From the NCBI GenBank assembly GCA_023435855.1, contig JAEZLG010000086.1:1-5725 (forward strand): 5,725 nucleotides of DNA. The letters are read 5' to 3'. Positions 1 through 5,360 of this stretch are shown here, piece after piece (positions within the stretch are counted from its first letter, which is position 1; each line of letters begins with the position of its first letter). Both the position numbers and the translations under genes were made by a program. The notes under the pieces are model-generated. The model made no database searches. It was given only the letters and a program-made list of their open reading frames with translations, and was not told the DNA's origin. Origin of the DNA: Bacillota bacterium (GTDB lineage Bacteria > Bacillota > Clostridia > Christensenellales > CAG-138).

Positions 1-578
1 GTTGTAAAGTGATAATTGGCAATCTTAGGACGGGCGCTTGTGAGTACGGATAGTATCGTAGATTTTCCGACATTCGGAAGCGCGATAAGCCCTACGTCTG
101 CAATCGTTTTTAATTCGAACTCCACCTCATGCTCGAGCGTCTTTTGCCCGGGCTGCGAATAGCGCGGCGCCTGCCTTGTCGGCGTTGCAAAATGCGCATT
201 GCCTTTACCGCCTCTGCCGCCGTGAAGTACGATTTTCCTTTTGTCGGGCACATTAAGATCCGCCACGATACGGCCGGTTTGGATGTCGCGCACGAGCGTG
301 CCCACTGGCACCATGATAACCATATCCGTGCCTGATTTGCCGCTAGATAGCCGGGCGCTTCCGCCTTCGCCGTTTTGCGCAAAGAAATGGCGGCTGTATT
401 TAAAATCCAGGAGTGTACTCATGTTACGATCGGCCGCAAATATGACGTTACCGCCCTTGCCGCCGTTGCCTCCATCGGGACCACCCTTGGCGACATACTT
501 TTCGCGGTGGAAGGAAACGCTTCCGTCCCCGCCATCGCCTGATTTGATAATTATTTTTGCTTTATCTACGTATTGCAT
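1..578 (-). CDS. obg: Obg family GTPase, N-terminal part (cut by left window edge)
   Basis: The first 192 codons of an Obg/CgtA GTPase, a ribosome-associated protein of the 50S subunit linked to ribosome maturation and stress control. Translating the minus strand from the ATG at 578-576 gives MQYVDKAKIIIKSGDGGDG, then the Gly-rich Obg fold at about residues 1-158 (GGPDGGNGGKGGNV near 32-45, GGRGGKGNAHFATPTRQAPR near 120-139, QPGQ at 142-145). The G domain begins at about 160 with ADVGLIALPNVGKST, the G1/P-loop (A166 to S173), and the window ends just after PKIANYHFT, at the start of switch I. Family members are usually around 420-430 aa, so more than half is missing. The ATG follows the nth stop codon with no intervening base and has only a weak GGA upstream, so translation is probably coupled to nth. 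Odd point: the usual first Gly of the P-loop is Ala here. Family assignment is very secure. Confidence 0.97.
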   Translation of the reverse strand, partial: MQYVDKAKIIIKSGDGGDGSVSFHREKYVAKGGPDGGNGGKGGNVIFAADRNMSTLLDFKYSRHFFAQNGEGGSARLSSGKSGTDMVIMVPVGTLVRDIQTGRIVADLNVPDKRKIVLHGGRGGKGNAHFATPTRQAPRYSQPGQKTLEHEVEFELKTIADVGLIALPNVGKSTILSVLTSARPKIANYHFT

Positions 579-1235
579 CTATTCCGTCTTTCCGCTTACA
601 TAGTAAGCGCAGCATTCGCGTATGGTACATATATCGCATTTGGGGTTTCGTGCTGTACAGACACGCCGCCCGTGAAAAATCAAGTAATGGTGTGCGATAG
701 TCCATTGTTCCTTTTTGATTGCTTCCATAAGCTGCTTTTCTGTATTGAGCACATCTTTTGCACTCGCAAAGCCGATGCGGTTTGCCACGCGGAACACATG
801 CGTATCAACCGCTATAGCGGGTACTTGAAACGCATTTGAAATAACCACGTTGGCGGTCTTTCTTCCGACACCCGGAAGTGTCATGAGCGTGTCACGGTCT
901 TGCGGCACCAAACCGCCATATTGCTCCGTAAGTATCCTGCACGTTTCAAGGATGTGCTTTGCCTTGGTTTTATATAAGCCGCAACCCTTGATGTAAGGTG
1001 TAAGCTCGTCCTCCTTTAGAACAGCAAACGCCTGCGGTGTTTTGTATACGGAAAACAACACCTTCGTGCACTTGTTCACCTGCTTGTCCGTACACTGCGC
1101 GCTGAGCATTGTCGCAATCAACAACTCAAAAGCGTTCGTAAAATCAAGTTGCGGTGCAGCATCAGGATAGGTTTGCGCCAGCAAATCAAGCGCTCTATTT
1201 AGTCTTTCCTTTTTTTTCTTGGCGCTTTCCTTCAT
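579..1235 (-). CDS. nth: Endonuclease III (DNA glycosylase/AP lyase)
   Basis: A bifunctional base-excision repair enzyme that removes oxidised pyrimidines and cleaves the abasic site. The 218 aa length is normal (E. coli Nth is 211). Visible hallmarks are the LSAQCTD segment (44-50), the helix-hairpin-helix LPGVGRKTA (120-128) with the catalytic Lys at K126, the VDTHVFRV segment (143-150) with the catalytic Asp at D144, and a C-terminal 4Fe-4S cluster motif C-x6-C-x2-C-x5-C at C193, C200, C203 and C209. C208 is an extra neighbouring cysteine. The ATG at 1235-1233 is supported by GGCGAGGA a few bases upstream. The N-terminus is Lys-rich (AKKKKER) and is encoded across a run of eight A at 1210-1217. 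It is the first gene of a nth-obg unit driven from the promoter at 1286-1314. All catalytic and cluster residues are present, so it should be functional. Confidence 0.97.
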   Translation of the reverse strand: MKESAKKKKERLNRALDLLAQTYPDAAPQLDFTNAFELLIATMLSAQCTDKQVNKCTKVLFSVYKTPQAFAVLKEDELTPYIKGCGLYKTKAKHILETCRILTEQYGGLVPQDRDTLMTLPGVGRKTANVVISNAFQVPAIAVDTHVFRVANRIGFASAKDVLNTEKQLMEAIKKEQWTIAHHYLIFHGRRVCTARNPKCDICTIRECCAYYVSGKTE

Positions 1236-1285
1236 GCCGTCCTCGCCTTAAAAAATTACGCCATATCCCAAAATATGCGCAATTC

Positions 1286-1314
1286 ATTATATACGCTCAA
1301 ATACAAGCGCGCAA
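1286..1314 (-). promoter_or_regulatory. Housekeeping (sigma-A type) promoter for nth-obg
   Basis: On the minus strand a perfect -10 box TATAAT (1286-1291) lies 17 bases after a partial -35 box TTGCGC (1309-1314, matching TTGACA at the first three positions). The expected start near 1279 would give a leader of about 45 bases to the nth ATG. A short dyad, CACTT/AAGTG with an 8-base loop at 1318-1335, sits just upstream of the -35 box. The perfect -10 and ideal spacing make this the best promoter in the window; the weak -35 suggests moderate strength. Confidence 0.65.
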
Positions 1315-1346
1315 GAGCACTTAACGGATGAAGTGTCGGTTATTAA

Positions 1347-1386
1347 GGCCCAATACATTTGCGAGAGCCGCATGATGTAGCAGGCC
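1347..1386. repeat. Imperfect inverted repeat of unknown role
   Basis: A 40-base dyad made of three paired blocks: GGCC (1347-1350) with GGCC (1383-1386), TACAT (1354-1358) with ATGTA (1375-1379), and TGCG (1360-1363) with CGCA (1369-1372), around a 5-base loop. The mismatched joints are small (3x3 and 1x2). It lies between the terminator of the 154-aa gene and the nth promoter, in a 184-base gene-free gap (1236-1419), and no T-run follows on either side that would make it a simple terminator. It could be an operator, a piece of structured RNA from read-through transcripts, or chance. No ORF or tRNA was seen in this gap. Confidence 0.4.
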
Positions 1387-1387
1387 G

Positions 1388-1410
1388 AAAAAACCGCCAT
1401 AGGCTCGGTT
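1388..1410 (-). terminator. Rho-independent terminator of the 154-aa gene
   Basis: On the minus strand, starting 9 bases after the TAA at 1422-1420, the arm AACC-(GA)-GCC pairs with GGC-GGTT across a TAT loop: seven base pairs with a two-base bulge, running into six T (1393-1388). Position and orientation fit termination of the gene ending at 1420, and it would insulate nth from that gene. Confidence 0.7.
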
Positions 1411-1419
1411 AACGACGAA

Positions 1420-1884
1420 TTACTTTTTCCCCATCATGCTGCCGAGCATTTGTGCCATAAGCATGGGATCCATTTTCCCCTTGCTGCCCTGCATGCCGCC
1501 AAACGCATTCATCATCTGCATCATCTGCATAAGGTTGTTGTTTCCCATTCCTGCAAAATTCGGCATGCCATTTACGTTAACGTTACCGAAATTGGGCATA
1601 GGTTGCTGCGAATACCCCGTATCCCGCGGTTCGTTATTCGGCTCAAAATGCCGCTGCTCCTGGTGCATCGGAAGCTGTATCCCAAGCTGCTGCGCAATAT
1701 GCGCGCGCTCTGCAGGTGCGATAAAAGGTTCCATCGCAATAAGGTACTGCCGCGCGCGCTCTACACCCTGCTCGGCACGTATCCTCCTACCCATTATAAG
1801 CGCGGGCGAATCATGATGACCCGTATTGTTGCCGCCGCCACCGCCCTGCCTAGGCGGCACGGTGTTTGGCGCGATCCTCTGCAT
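1420..1884 (-). CDS. Unknown small protein with Met/Asn/Gly-rich tail (154 aa)
   Basis: I do not recognise this protein. It starts at the ATG at 1884-1882 behind GGGGGA (1896-1891) and ends 9 bases before a terminator, so it looks like a stand-alone transcription unit. Three zones are visible: a disordered Gly-rich start (GGGGG at 14-18, then HH); a charged, probably helical part at about 29-70 (MGRRIRAEQGVERARQYLIA and PAERAHIAQQLGI); and a low-complexity tail from about 96 in which 15 of 59 residues are Met. The tail carries two MPNF repeats (96-99, 107-110), a MQMMQMM run (119-125) and a Lys-ending C-terminus (MMGKK). There is no Cys, signal peptide or hydrophobic membrane segment of convincing length. 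Codon use resembles its neighbours. Overlapping plus-strand frames are longer but have no ribosome binding site and implausible composition. Possible roles, as guesses only, are a structural or RNA/protein-binding accessory factor or a spore-related protein. Confidence 0.75.
   Translation of the reverse strand: MQRIAPNTVPPRQGGGGGNNTGHHDSPALIMGRRIRAEQGVERARQYLIAMEPFIAPAERAHIAQQLGIQLPMHQEQRHFEPNNEPRDTGYSQQPMPNFGNVNVNGMPNFAGMGNNNLMQMMQMMNAFGGMQGSKGKMDPMLMAQMLGSMMGKK
1511..1530. repeat. Short 9-bp tandem repeat in the Met-rich tail
   Basis: The unit ATCATCTGC occurs twice in a row (1511-1519, 1520-1528) plus two bases of a third copy. On the coding (minus) strand it encodes the MQMMQMM run of the 154-aa protein. 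Because the unit is a multiple of three, copy-number change would lengthen or shorten the tail without a frameshift. Confidence 0.6.
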
Positions 1885-1907
1885 AGATCTTCCCCCGTTC
1901 GATTACT

Positions 1908-1920
1908 ATTGTATTGTATG
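1908..1920 (-). promoter_or_regulatory. Possible -10 region of the 154-aa gene
   Basis: Two overlapping TACAAT hexamers (1913-1918 and 1908-1913) lie on the minus strand 24 to 34 bases before the ATG. Either would start a leader of roughly 16-21 bases that still contains the ribosome binding site. The upstream copy reads CATACAAT (1920-1913), which fits the -10 consensus of sporulation sigma-E as well as a relaxed housekeeping -10. No good -35 is visible: the best is TTCATG at 1935-1940 with 16-base spacing. The position is plausible, but the sigma class is undecided. Confidence 0.35.
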
Positions 1921-1998
1921 CAGCTTACGCATTTCATGAACCGATGCACAATAAGTGCGGCTGTTCCAATTCCTTAAAACGCCGCATAGAAATGATAC

Positions 1999-2006
1999 GG
2001 AGGTGG
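1999..2006 (+). promoter_or_regulatory. Strong ribosome binding site for the 99-aa gene
   Basis: GGAGGTGG is nearly a full complement to the 16S rRNA 3' end and sits 7 bases before the ATG at 2014. It fixes the start of the small gene and is a main argument that this gene is real. No convincing promoter was found upstream in 1921-1998. Confidence 0.8.
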
Positions 2007-2013
2007 TCGAGAA

Positions 2014-2313
2014 ATGAAACGAAGCTTGAAGGGCAGCAAAACAGGCGGCACGCAAAGGCCCCCGGTAGATTATGAGGAGGCCGTTCGCATGGCACAGAAC
2101 ATGGATCAGGGTACAATGAACACCATACAGGACACCGTAAATAAGTATAGCGGTAAAAGCCAAAGTGAACTTTTGCGGGAGCTTAAAAACTACAAAAAAT
2201 CCGGTGGCATGAACGATCAGGAACTTGACAACGTTGCACAGCGGCTCATACCGATGCTTAGCCCCGAACAGCAGCGAAGGCTGTTCGACGTCATGGGCGA
2301 ACTGAAAAAATAA
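2014..2313 (+). CDS. Unknown small charged helical protein (99 aa)
   Basis: I do not recognise this protein. It is the only plus-strand gene here, divergent from the 154-aa gene (129 bases between the starts) and convergent with rpoD. A strong ribosome binding site precedes its ATG, and its TAA overlaps the A-run of a strong terminator. The start is basic and probably flexible (MKRSLKGSKTGGTQRPP). Helical segments follow at about 19-45 (DYEEAVRMAQNM onward), 49-62 (SQSELLRELKNYKK) and a helix-proline-helix at 67-98 (ELDNVAQRLIPMLSPEQQRR onward). There is no Cys, signal peptide or membrane segment, so a soluble cytoplasmic protein is likely. The final helix pair looks loosely like residues 42-69 of the divergent neighbour. 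It could be a small regulatory or binding partner, but nothing in the sequence fixes a function. Confidence 0.8.
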   Translation: MKRSLKGSKTGGTQRPPVDYEEAVRMAQNMDQGTMNTIQDTVNKYSGKSQSELLRELKNYKKSGGMNDQELDNVAQRLIPMLSPEQQRRLFDVMGELKK

Positions 2314-2356
2314 AAAGGAGCTGTTTCGGAATACGCTCTGAAACAGCCCCTTTTTT
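2312..2356. terminator. Bidirectional terminator between the 99-aa gene and rpoD
   Basis: GCTGTTTCGGA (2320-2330) pairs with TCTGAAACAGC (2337-2347) over a 6-base loop, 11 pairs with one G-T wobble. The stem extends past one A-C mismatch into GG/CC and an A5/T5 flank. T-runs lie on both sides: 2351-2356 on the plus strand and the complement of 2312-2316 on the minus strand. It starts at the stop of the plus-strand gene and lies 8 bases beyond the rpoD stop, so it should end both converging transcripts. Confidence 0.92.
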
Positions 2357-2364
2357 AAACATTC

Positions 2365-3444
2365 TTATTCCAGAAAATCCCGCAGCTTCTTGCTTCTCGA
2401 CGGGTGGCGAAGCTTGCGGAGCGCTTTAGCCTCGATTTGGCGGATACGCTCGCGGGTTACGTTGAATTCCCGACCGACCTCCTCGAGCGTGCGTGCCTTG
2501 CCGTCGTCCAATCCGAAACGAAGCCTTAGTACCTTTTCTTCACGCGGGGTAAGCGTATCGAGCACTTCCATGAGCTGCTCTTTTAAAAGCATGAACGCTG
2601 CCACCTCAGCGGGTGCCGGTGCGTCGTCGTCAGGAATGAAATCGCCAAGATGGCTATCTTCCTCCTCGCCGATTGGCGTTTCAAGCGAAACAGGTTCCTG
2701 CGCGACCTTGATAATCTCGCGGACCTTATCCTCGCTGATTCCCATTTCACGTGCAATCTCATCAGGCCGCGGTTCACGGCCGTACTCCTGCAGAAGTTGG
2801 CGATTCACGCGGATAAGCTTGTTGATGGTTTCTACCATATGCACGGGTATACGTATGGTACGTGCCTGGTCGGCAATCGCGCGGGTTATAGCTTGCCTAA
2901 TCCACCATGTGGCATAGGTGGAAAATTTGTAGCCCTTGCGGTAGTCGAACTTCTCCACGGCTTTTATCAAACCGAGATTACCCTCTTGAATAAGGTCTAA
3001 AAACAGCATGCCGCGGCCTACATAACGCTTTGCAACCGACACCACGAGCCTAAGATTTGCCTCCGCAAGCTGCCGCTTGGCATTTTGATCCCCGTCTGCC
3101 ATGCGCTGTGCTATTTCGATTTCTTCCTGCGCGTTTAAAAGCGGCACCTTACCGATTTCCTTCAAATACATGCGCACAGGATCGTCGATAGCGACACCGT
3201 CGTCGGGCGTTGCCGCGCTTTCAACCTCCGCAAGATCATCGGCAATTTCGTCGTTGATATCGATATCCTCCACGACATCGATATTGAGCGCCTCAAACTT
3301 GTCGTAGATGCGTTCAATCTGCTCAGTATCGAGTTCGAGCTCGTCCAGAGTGTCCATAACCTCCTTATAGGTCAGTACACCCTTGCTTTTACCCTGTTCC
3401 AGAAGGTCGTCTATTTTTTTTGCTTGGGGTTCCTTGTTTTCCAA
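2365..3444 (-). CDS. rpoD: Primary RNA polymerase sigma factor (sigma-A/sigma-70)
   Basis: The housekeeping sigma factor that directs RNA polymerase to -10/-35 promoters. 359 aa is typical of Firmicutes SigA and lacks the long non-conserved insert of proteobacterial sigma-70. Regions in order: a region 1.1-like acidic N-terminus (about 8-75); 1.2 (DDPVRMYLKEIGKVPLL, 87-103); 2.1-2.4 (about 127-195, with LRLVVSVAKRYVGRGM, FLDLIQEGN and the -10-reading TYATWWIRQAITRAI); region 3 (about 200-280); 4.1-4.2 (about 293-355, with the -35-reading helix-turn-helix TLEEVGREFNVTRERIRQIE at 319-338) and the C-terminal RSKKLRDFLE. The start is TTG at 3444-3442: it lies 7 bases after AGGAGG, an in-frame TGA just upstream excludes a longer form, and the first in-frame ATG would remove part of region 1.1. 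It lies 38 bases after dnaG in the same direction and is probably co-transcribed. Confidence 0.98.
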   Translation of the reverse strand: MENKEPQAKKIDDLLEQGKSKGVLTYKEVMDTLDELELDTEQIERIYDKFEALNIDVVEDIDINDEIADDLAEVESAATPDDGVAIDDPVRMYLKEIGKVPLLNAQEEIEIAQRMADGDQNAKRQLAEANLRLVVSVAKRYVGRGMLFLDLIQEGNLGLIKAVEKFDYRKGYKFSTYATWWIRQAITRAIADQARTIRIPVHMVETINKLIRVNRQLLQEYGREPRPDEIAREMGISEDKVREIIKVAQEPVSLETPIGEEEDSHLGDFIPDDDAPAPAEVAAFMLLKEQLMEVLDTLTPREEKVLRLRFGLDDGKARTLEEVGREFNVTRERIRQIEAKALRKLRHPSRSKKLRDFLE

Positions 3445-3449
3445 AGCTG

Positions 3450-3457
3450 CCCCTCCT
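3450..3457 (-). promoter_or_regulatory. Ribosome binding site deciding the rpoD TTG start
   Basis: On the minus strand AGGAGGGG lies directly before CAGCT and the TTG. This strong Shine-Dalgarno sequence in the 38-base dnaG-rpoD gap, together with the TGA in frame just upstream, makes the TTG the only sensible start. It may compensate for the weaker initiation codon. Confidence 0.85.
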
Positions 3458-3482
3458 CATTTTTTGTATTCTTACAGCTGCG

Positions 3483-5249
3483 CTATGCACGCAACCCCTT
3501 GAGTTTCATTTGCAGGCGTTTTGCTTCTTCAAGAGCCTCCGTACCCGCTAAACCGCTCATATAGCCGGCATTGAGCTCGTTGATGCGCTCTTTAAGCATC
3601 TCTGCGTTAAGCTGCGCAATGCAGTCGAGTGCGGTTCTCGTGGGCTCTACGAGTGCTTGCTCCGCCTCCATCGCCGCCATAACGGCTTCGGCTGTTTCCG
3701 GCCCACACTTAGCTACCATCAGCTCGAGCTTGGGATCATCGCTTTCCATATAGGCGACAAGAAGCTCGTCTGCAAACCTTTGCTCCTCCGGTACAGAGAA
3801 GCTAATGTTTTCTTTCGCCATTTTCTCTGCTGCGAGAAAGGCCGCTTCTTTTGAGTTTATCATCGCCGAGAGGAGCATCCGCTCCATTTTCCTGCGTTTT
3901 CCTTGATTTTCCTCGGTTTTTTTACTTCTAGTATTCCGATTTTTACCAATGCTATTCTGCTGCGGGGCACCTGCTAAAGAGCATTGTGCCTTGACGGAAT
4001 TAAGATTCAAGCCGGTTTTTCGCGCAATGAGCGGAGCATAGCGCTCTCGTTCGACCGGTTCGAGCGTACCGACGAACGCGCATGCCTTTTTTGCATAACC
4101 CTCGCGCCCATCTTCCAGGCTAAAATCAAATTCCTTTGCCATGTGCTCGAGCTTAAACTGATTGAGCGTCATGGCCGAGTCTCTAAGGGAAAGAAACGCG
4201 TCACGGCCGAATTTTCGTATGTAATCGTCCGGGTCTAGTTCGTCGGGTACTGCCATGATCTTTACGTCAAGACCCTCCCCTGCGAGGATGTCCATGCCGC
4301 GAATGGTAGCGTTCTGACCTGCCGCATCGCCGTCGTAGCAAACATACACCTTTTGCACATACCGCTTGATGAGCCGCGCCTGCTGTACCGTTAGTGCTGT
4401 GCCAAGCGAAGCCACGGTGTTTTCGACCCCTCCCTTATAAAGGCTTATCACGTCCATATACCCTTCGACCATGATAAGATCAGCTATCTGTTTCCCCTTT
4501 TGCAGATTGAGCGCATAGAGGTTCTGCCGTTTGTTGTAAATGGGTGTATCGCCCGTATTGATATATTTCGGGGTCTCATTTTTCATGGTGCGCGCACCAA
4601 ATGCGATTACACGTCCGTTGGTGGCGATAATAGGAAATACCACACGGTCGCGGTATGCATCGTAGCAGGATGCGTTTTTCCCCTGCACAGCAAGCCCCGC
4701 GCTTATAAGCTCCTCCTCGGTAAAACCCTTGAGCATCAAATATGGCTTAAGGTTTTCCCATCCTGCGGGTGCATATCCCAGGCCAAACTTTTTCACCGTT
4801 GCGCGGTCGATGCCGCGCTTTAGCAGATAGTTTCGGGCTTCAACGCCATTAGGCCCGATAAGCTCTTTGTGGTAATACCGCGCCGCCTCCACACAGGCAG
4901 CATAAAGCCTTTCCTTATGTGCGCGCTCCTTTCGAAGCTTTTCGTCATTGACCTCCGCAGGAAGCTCCATGTTGGCACGCTGCGCGAGAAATTTTACCGC
5001 CTCCCCGTAAGGCAGCTTTTCGGATTCCATCACGAATTGTATCGCGCTCCCGCCTGCGTGGCATCCGAAACAGTAATAAAGCTGCTTGTCCGCATCCACC
5101 GAGAAAGAAGGCGTTTTTTCGTTATGGAATGGGCAGCACCCCCACATTCGTCTTCCCTTTGGCTTTAAGGATACGTATTCGGATACGAGGGAAACGATAT
5201 CGCTCTTACTCAGCAGCTCCGTCATCCATGCATCCGGAAACAAAGCCAT
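3483..5249 (-). CDS. dnaG: DNA primase
   Basis: Makes the RNA primers for leading- and lagging-strand replication and docks on the DnaB-type helicase. 588 aa is normal for the family. The N-terminal zinc-binding domain has C39-x2-H42 and C60-x2-C63 (CPFHNEKTPSFSVD, then YYCFGCHAGG). The polymerase core follows, with YRDRVVFPIIATNGRVIAFG near 199-218 and PKYINTGDTPIYNK near 227-240. The TOPRIM part has the metal-binding acidic residues in VEGYMDV (E262, D266) and YDGDAAG (D306, D308), then ELDPDDYI. A Lys/Arg/Asn-rich linker (about 428-456) leads to a helical C-terminal helicase-binding domain (about 455-588). The start is the ATG at 5249-5247: it has AGGAGGGGG just upstream and begins with the family-typical MALFPDAWMTELLSKSDIV. 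A 16-codon upstream extension to a TTG at 5297 runs through the ribosome binding site and is not used. It sits upstream of rpoD as in many Firmicutes. Confidence 0.98.
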   Translation of the reverse strand: MALFPDAWMTELLSKSDIVSLVSEYVSLKPKGRRMWGCCPFHNEKTPSFSVDADKQLYYCFGCHAGGSAIQFVMESEKLPYGEAVKFLAQRANMELPAEVNDEKLRKERAHKERLYAACVEAARYYHKELIGPNGVEARNYLLKRGIDRATVKKFGLGYAPAGWENLKPYLMLKGFTEEELISAGLAVQGKNASCYDAYRDRVVFPIIATNGRVIAFGARTMKNETPKYINTGDTPIYNKRQNLYALNLQKGKQIADLIMVEGYMDVISLYKGGVENTVASLGTALTVQQARLIKRYVQKVYVCYDGDAAGQNATIRGMDILAGEGLDVKIMAVPDELDPDDYIRKFGRDAFLSLRDSAMTLNQFKLEHMAKEFDFSLEDGREGYAKKACAFVGTLEPVERERYAPLIARKTGLNLNSVKAQCSLAGAPQQNSIGKNRNTRSKKTEENQGKRRKMERMLLSAMINSKEAAFLAAEKMAKENISFSVPEEQRFADELLVAYMESDDPKLELMVAKCGPETAEAVMAAMEAEQALVEPTRTALDCIAQLNAEMLKERINELNAGYMSGLAGTEALEEAKRLQMKLKGLRA

Positions 5250-5257
5250 GAACGCCC

Positions 5258-5263
5258 CCTCCT
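5258..5263 (-). promoter_or_regulatory. Ribosome binding site deciding the dnaG ATG start
   Basis: AGGAGG on the minus strand, extended by further G residues, lies 8 bases before the ATG at 5249. It shows that the reading frame open further upstream to 5297 is leader, not coding sequence. Confidence 0.85.
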
Positions 5264-5315
5264 TCCGCAAGTGTTGCTTGTTCGACGCACAGAGCAAAAA
5301 ATCCTTTTTCGGACA

Positions 5316-5343
5316 AAAATCTTTACGAAATATATAAGATTTT
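5316..5343 (-). other. AT-rich stem-loop in the dgt-dnaG gap
   Basis: AAAATCTT and AAGATTTT form an 8-bp, almost purely A-T stem with a 12-base loop, 13 bases after the dgt-like stop. It resembles a weak terminator but lacks a G-C-rich stem. It overlaps the possible -10 box at 5331-5336, so hairpin and promoter are alternative readings of the same bases. The rest of the 107-base gap (5250-5356) holds T-rich leader sequence and the dnaG ribosome binding site. Confidence 0.35.
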
Positions 5344-5360
5344 CTCTAAATAACAGTCAT
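5331..5360 (-). promoter_or_regulatory. Possible promoter for dnaG-rpoD
   Basis: On the minus strand ATGACT (5360-5355, 4 of 6 to TTGACA, overlapping the dgt-like stop) is followed after 18 bases by TATATA (5336-5331, 5 of 6 to TATAAT). A start near 5324 would give a leader of about 75 bases before dnaG. The AT-richness of the region makes chance matches likely, so this is only a candidate; the genes may equally be transcribed from upstream of the dgt-like gene. Confidence 0.35.

Noticed and set aside
241..603. Plus-strand frame of 120 codons rich in LPPLPP repeats
   Set aside because: It is the antisense of the Gly-rich Obg domain: the Pro runs are the reverse complement of Gly codons. No ribosome binding site was seen, and obg is certain on the other strand.
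1574..1583. Perfect 10-bp palindrome ACGTTAACGT
   Set aside because: It lies inside the coding sequence and follows from the Asn-Val-Asn-Val-Asn codons. There is no second copy or regulatory context.
1450..1977. Plus-strand frame of 175 codons, longer than the minus-strand gene it overlaps
   Set aside because: No ribosome binding site, an implausible His/Arg/Leu-rich product, and it would run through the divergent promoter region. The minus-strand gene has a ribosome binding site, neighbour-like codon use and a terminator.
1906..2163. Minus-strand frames of 85 and 60 codons across the start of the 99-aa gene
   Set aside because: Shadows of the plus-strand gene, without ribosome binding sites and with random-looking, Cys-rich products.
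2390..2917. Plus-strand frame of 175 codons opposite rpoD
   Set aside because: Antisense shadow of a highly conserved gene; Ser/Arg-rich product and no ribosome binding site.
5250..5297. Sixteen-codon N-terminal extension of DnaG from a TTG
   Set aside because: The extension covers the strong AGGAGG site, and family members begin at or near the MALFPDAW start used here.
5301..5320. Short GTCC/GGAT hairpin before six T in the dnaG leader, as a terminator or riboswitch
   Set aside because: Only about four pairs including a G-T wobble, too weak for an intrinsic terminator, and no known riboswitch core was recognised.
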